DNA of 63,572 bases from the NCBI RefSeq assembly GCF_030151385.1, contig NZ_JASLDS010000062.1, positions 1 to 63,572 of the forward strand. Direction: 5' to 3'. Position numbers and translations under genes: made by a program. The notes beneath the pieces are model-generated. The model saw only the letters and a program-made list of their open reading frames with translations. It was not told where the DNA came from and searched no databases. The stretch is from Soonwooa sp. GTDB lineage: Bacteria; Bacteroidota; Bacteroidia; Flavobacteriales; Weeksellaceae. How positions within the stretch are numbered: the stretch's first letter is position 1; the number at the start of each line of letters is the position of its first letter. Below, in pieces: positions 60,347-63,572 of this stretch.

Positions 60347-61459
60347 TTATTTTAATTGCTGGTGTCCTTCTGGATGTGCTTTTTCTTGGTAAAAACCTAA
60401 TTTCTCTACGGTCGGAAAATCGTTGAATGAGAATAAATACAATTCTTCAGTTTCGGAAGTATTTGCGAATTCGTGGTACAGCCAAGATGGTACGCAGAAT
60501 GTATCTTTTTCTTTAAAATCATATTTAACACCATCGATAATCACGTAGCCTTCGCCTTGTGCCACTTGGAAAACTGAAGATCCTGTATGTTTGTGCGCTT
60601 TGGTTTTTTGTCCAGGTTTTAACATTTGCATTGTTGCGCCCATCGTTAACATTGGGTGTCCTCCCGTTAATGGATTCGCATAACGCATAATATAGCCGTC
60701 GTAAGGTGTTCCGTCGCTTACTTTTGCTAAATTCTGAATGGCATTTTTTGTGTTTTCCCAAGAATATTTAAACAATGGCGAGTAAGGCTTGTTCCATTCT
60801 CTATCAATTGGAATAACGCCAGCGCCAGAATAACTCATTGGTGAATAATTCTCTGCAACCAACAAATCTTGACCGCCTTTTTCTTCTTCTAAAACTGCGT
60901 AATCATTGGCTTCGAAAGCGTTAATCATTGGGATATCAAGACCGTCTAACCAAATACAAGTTTGACCATCTTTTTCAACACCGTGCTCGTGCCAAGCACT
61001 ATTTGGTGTGATAACAAAATCACGAACGCCAAGTTCTATTTTGTTGCCATCAACAATCGTGTAGCCTTTTGCGCCTTCCATAATAAAGCGAAGTGCAGAA
61101 GCTGCATGTCGATGTGCTGGCGTGAATTCGCCTGGTTGCGTAATTTGGATGCCTGCGTATAGTAAACCTACCGCGGCTTTTTCTTTAATTCTATTTTTAT
61201 TTTGAAGATAGACAACACGTCTTCCAGCTTCACTTGGCGTTACCAAACGAGCTGCTTCCAAAACAAATGGTCTTAGCTTTTCGTAACTCCAAAACATCGG
61301 TGCCGAAATGGTATGTGGCTCCCAAGGTTCGATGTCGTTGGCAACGGTCCAAAGTGCGCCCGTGTCCATGTCTTTTAGCTCGTCGTAATATTTTTCGAGT
61401 TCTTCGGAGCCTTTTACTTTCGCTCTTCCGTAGATGTCGTCGCTGTAATTAGTTTCCAT
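60347..61459 (-). CDS. Gentisate 1,2-dioxygenase-like bicupin
   Basis: 370 aa, the family length. The first cupin keeps His116 and His118 (PAHRHAASALRF) and His157/His159 (SAWHEHG) for Fe(II). The second cupin has AHKHTGSSVFQVAQGEGYV and PSWLYHEFANTS. The motif NPLTGGHPMLTMGATMQML is typical of gentisate dioxygenases. The enzyme cleaves gentisate between C1 and C2 to maleylpyruvate; relatives act on salicylate, 5-aminosalicylate or 1-hydroxy-2-naphthoate. It overlaps the nitrilase gene by 11 nt and lies 11 nt before the FAH gene. Confidence 0.9.
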   Translation of the reverse strand: METNYSDDIYGRAKVKGSEELEKYYDELKDMDTGALWTVANDIEPWEPHTISAPMFWSYEKLRPFVLEAARLVTPSEAGRRVVYLQNKNRIKEKAAVGLLYAGIQITQPGEFTPAHRHAASALRFIMEGAKGYTIVDGNKIELGVRDFVITPNSAWHEHGVEKDGQTCIWLDGLDIPMINAFEANDYAVLEEEKGGQDLLVAENYSPMSYSGAGVIPIDREWNKPYSPLFKYSWENTKNAIQNLAKVSDGTPYDGYIMRYANPLTGGHPMLTMGATMQMLKPGQKTKAHKHTGSSVFQVAQGEGYVIIDGVKYDFKEKDTFCVPSWLYHEFANTSETEELYLFSFNDFPTVEKLGFYQEKAHPEGHQQLK

Positions 61460-62450
61460 AAGTTTGATTTTTAATATTGTCTTGTTCTTCGGTTGTTTCG
61501 TAAAAATGTGCAGGCGTCTGCGGTGTTGTATTCACCTTAAAATCAAAGATATCAAATCTATTGTAGTGTCCCAAGATGTCGTGCATCTGTTTTGGTTGGA
61601 TACAAGCAGATAAGTCGATTTCGGCATAAGCAATACCTTCTTTGTCGATTAGTGGTTCGCCAATTACCTGACCGTTAGGATCGATAAAGCCAGAAAATGC
61701 TGAATTTTCTCTTTTAAATAAATTTCTGCATTCTGGATTTTCTTCCTCAAAAAGTTTGATAATATCTTCGTTAATCGTGCTACAAGAAATAATCGTATAA
61801 AGCTTACCTTCAAAAGAATGCGCTGCTGCTCGGATTTTGATAGCTTCCGCCATATTGTAATCCACTGGTGCAACGGGAAGACTGATGTAATTTGCGATGT
61901 GGATTAATTCGCCTTGAGAAATTAAAGCAAAACGTGCCAAAGTATTGGTGTTTTCACCGCAAGCTAAGGTTCCCAAAGGTCCAACAGATGTGTCGTAAAC
62001 TTTTAATGATGAGCCATCGCCACCTGTCCAAGTTAATTTTTCTGCCCAAGTTGGCACCAATTTTCTGTGTCTACCCAAAAGTTGACCTTCATTAGAGATA
62101 ATCAAATTGGTATTGTAGATGGTTCCGGTTTTGCGCTTGTCTTTTTCGTTGATGCCAATAACAACATTAATGTTATGAAGTCTCGCTGCATCAAAAAGCT
62201 TTTGCAAACGCGGATCATCAACAGATATTGAATTTTCATATAGTTTTTTGAACCATTTGCTGCCTTGTACGGGATTCATAATCCAGTTCCAATAAGGATA
62301 GGCGCAAATGAAAACTTCGGGAAATGCTACTAATTCGGCACCATTGCTCGCGGCTTCTGCAATGAGTTTGCAGGCTTTGTCAATGGTCGCTTCGATGTCA
62401 AAATATACCGCGCTGGTCTGGACCGTTGCAGCCTTAAATTTTCCTAACAT
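61449..62450 (-). CDS. Nitrilase (carbon-nitrogen hydrolase)
   Basis: 333 aa from the ATG at 62450 (MLGKFKAATVQTS). The catalytic triad is Glu45 (AFPEVF), Lys130 (GRHRKLVPT) and Cys164 (LACGENTNT), the spacing of true nitrilases. The C-terminal HYNRFDIFDFKV also fits the nitrilase branch. It should hydrolyse an organic nitrile to the acid and ammonia. An in-frame TTG at 62480 lies inside the -7 box and is rejected. It is the first gene of the four-gene operon, so a nitrile or an unusual C-N compound is part of the inducing pathway. Confidence 0.92.
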   Translation of the reverse strand: MLGKFKAATVQTSAVYFDIEATIDKACKLIAEAASNGAELVAFPEVFICAYPYWNWIMNPVQGSKWFKKLYENSISVDDPRLQKLFDAARLHNINVVIGINEKDKRKTGTIYNTNLIISNEGQLLGRHRKLVPTWAEKLTWTGGDGSSLKVYDTSVGPLGTLACGENTNTLARFALISQGELIHIANYISLPVAPVDYNMAEAIKIRAAAHSFEGKLYTIISCSTINEDIIKLFEEENPECRNLFKRENSAFSGFIDPNGQVIGEPLIDKEGIAYAEIDLSACIQPKQMHDILGHYNRFDIFDFKVNTTPQTPAHFYETTEEQDNIKNQTYGN

Positions 62451-62477
62451 GATTTGGTGGTGATTTTTACTTTGATT

Positions 62478-62485
62478 CAAAAATA
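62478..62485 (-). promoter_or_regulatory. -7 box TATTTTTG of the nitrilase operon
   Basis: A perfect TAnnTTTG box on the minus strand, 27 nt before the nitrilase ATG. The divergent SDR gene starts 208 bp away. Confidence 0.6.
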
Positions 62486-62604
62486 TAAAATTGATTTCAA
62501 TAATGATGAATAAAAATCTAAAAAAGTGAAAATAAATTTTGATTTAAATAATATTTACCTTTAAATCAGGCGTTTGCTAAAATTTGATAAAAAAAATATT
62601 GAAT

Positions 62605-62639
62605 TGTTGAATTTATTTTACCAATGTTGAATTTATTTT
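62605..62639. promoter_or_regulatory. Two direct repeats TGTTGAATTTATTTT, 20-bp period
   Basis: Identical 15-bp repeats at 62605-62619 and 62625-62639 put two sites on the same face of the helix, two turns apart. The second ends 2 bp before a near-consensus -7 box TACTTTAG (62642-62649) of the SDR gene. It is a candidate regulator-binding site in the divergent control region. Confidence 0.6.
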
Positions 62640-62693
62640 TATACTTTAGCAAAACCCAAACATTGCGAAATATTAATATGAAAATTCATTATT

Positions 62694-63485
62694 ATGATTC
62701 AATTAAAAGATAAAGTCTTTATCGTAACTGGCGGAGCTGCTTCTATCGGATACGAAATTTCAAAAAAAATGATTGACCTTGGTGCTAAAGTTGTCATCGC
62801 GGATATTGCTGATGAAGCTGGAATTAAAGCACAAAATACTTTAGGCGAAAATGCGCTTTTTGTACATACAGATATTACAAAAGATGAAGATTGCGAAAAT
62901 CTAATCAAAACAACTATTGATAAATTCGGGAAGTTAGATGTGTTGGTAAACAATGCTGCTTCTTATGGCGACGAAGGTGCAAAAACAACGCGGGAAACTT
63001 GGTTGCATACACTTAATGTAAATGCTGTTGCAGCAGCGATTCTTGGAGAAATGGCGCGTCCATATCTTAAAGCGACTAAAGGTTCTATCGTGAACACTGG
63101 TTCTATCTCAGGTGTTTTTCCACACATCGAACGTTGGGCATATCCAGTGTCAAAAGCAACTTTGCTTCATCTTAACAAAACCCAAGCACTGGAATATGCA
63201 CCAGACGGAATCCGTGTTAACATGGTGCGTCTTGGACATGTTTGGTCTGGGCCTTTCGAAGGTTTAACACAAAATGATCGTGCGCATGCTGACAAAGTGA
63301 CGGAAGGTTATAATCTTCTTGGTCGTGTGGCGAATGGCGAGGAAGTAGCAAATGCAGTTGCTTTTGTAGCGTCAAGTGATGCAAGCTATATGACAGGATC
63401 AGAAATTGTTGTGGATGGTGGTTACAGTGCGATGGGACCAGAGCAACACTATCCTTTGATGTCAAAATTAATGAAAAACCAATAA
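62694..63485 (+). CDS. Short-chain dehydrogenase of the catabolic island
   Basis: 263 aa classical SDR. It has cofactor motif TGGAASIGYEIS, NNAA (VNNAASYGDE), catalytic Ser in NTGSISGV, Tyr/Lys in YPVSK and a C-terminal GSEIVVDGGYSAMGPEQ. SDRs with this tail accompany StyA-type oxygenases in indole and aromatic catabolic clusters, such as the iif cluster of Acinetobacter. This link is family knowledge plus context, not proof. It is divergent from the nitrilase operon and 14 nt upstream of the monooxygenase gene. Confidence 0.88.
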   Translation: MIQLKDKVFIVTGGAASIGYEISKKMIDLGAKVVIADIADEAGIKAQNTLGENALFVHTDITKDEDCENLIKTTIDKFGKLDVLVNNAASYGDEGAKTTRETWLHTLNVNAVAAAILGEMARPYLKATKGSIVNTGSISGVFPHIERWAYPVSKATLLHLNKTQALEYAPDGIRVNMVRLGHVWSGPFEGLTQNDRAHADKVTEGYNLLGRVANGEEVANAVAFVASSDASYMTGSEIVVDGGYSAMGPEQHYPLMSKLMKNQ

Positions 63486-63499
63486 GCAAAATATTATAT

Positions 63500-63572
63500 A
63501 TGTCAAGAAAAGTTTCTATTGTAGGTGCAGGTCAATCCGGACTACAATTAGGTTTGGGATTGGTAAAAAAAG
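63500..63572 (+). CDS. Styrene/indole-monooxygenase-type flavoprotein, 5' end only
   Basis: 24 codons run to the window edge: MSRKVSIVGAGQSGLQLGLG and then LVKK. The GAGQSG Rossmann motif followed by LQLGLGL is characteristic of the StyA / indole oxygenase (group E) FAD monooxygenases, which need FADH2 from a separate reductase. Only the nucleotide-binding start is visible, so other FAD oxidoreductases are possible. It is co-directional with the SDR (14-nt gap). Confidence 0.7.
   Translation, partial: MSRKVSIVGAGQSGLQLGLGLVKK

Overview
The window reads as chromosomal DNA of a low-GC member of Bacteroidota, most likely a Flavobacteriales species close to Chryseobacterium (Weeksellaceae). The evidence is two SusC/SusD outer-membrane pairs, type IX secretion (T9SS) C-terminal sorting domains, a Porin_10-type porin, a GYDIA-type GHMP kinase, bacillithiol synthesis (bshC), a split methionine synthase and many promoters with the Bacteroidota -7 box TAnnTTTG. 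The genus is inferred; no rRNA or tRNA gene was seen.

Layout. 1-1849: 3' part of infB. 2.0-12.3 kb: two susC-susD pairs with matching promoter geometry, separated by a secreted Asp-box (BNR) protein with a T9SS tail. 12.3-20.4 kb: exported protein, porin, bshC, LysM/periplasmic-binding protein, fabD and GHMP kinase. 20.5-28.7 kb: central metabolism (pckA, eno, gltA), a minus-strand nudix-xerD-deaminase-enoyl-CoA hydratase run, and an EamA transporter. 28.9-34.5 kb: two arginine-deiminase-superfamily hydrolases flank a SAM-I riboswitch with metY and a secreted metallophosphoesterase. 34.7-42.1 kb: an outer-membrane beta-barrel receptor and a recJ-nadD-led minus-strand operon. 42.4-52.1 kb: a methionine region on the minus strand (metF, two metH pieces, metZ, homoserine dehydrogenase, metX) headed by a second SAM-I riboswitch. 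With metY this covers aspartate semialdehyde to methionine plus methyl-folate supply. 52.4-56.1 kb: an SDR and a GH63/MGH1-like glycoside hydrolase. 56.3-63.6 kb: an aromatic catabolic island with a flavin reductase, ACP-like protein, IclR regulator and a minus-strand operon nitrilase - gentisate-dioxygenase-like bicupin - FAH-family hydrolase - maleate isomerase. Divergent from that operon are an SDR and the first 24 codons of a styrene/indole-monooxygenase-type flavoprotein.

The most unusual signals are non-coding. Five extragenic elements (A-E) share a frame around a hairpin whose stem sequence differs in every copy. Two arrays of twin-hairpin units, with compensatory stem changes, flank metZ. 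A perfect 10 x 7-bp array lies beside one of the five elements. Five genes have exactly 17 nt between the -7 box and the ATG. The strongest candidate for an undescribed system is the catabolic island. Its enzymes suggest oxidation of an indole- or styrene-like substrate feeding a glutathione-independent gentisate-type route to fumarate and pyruvate, but the substrate cannot be read from sequence.
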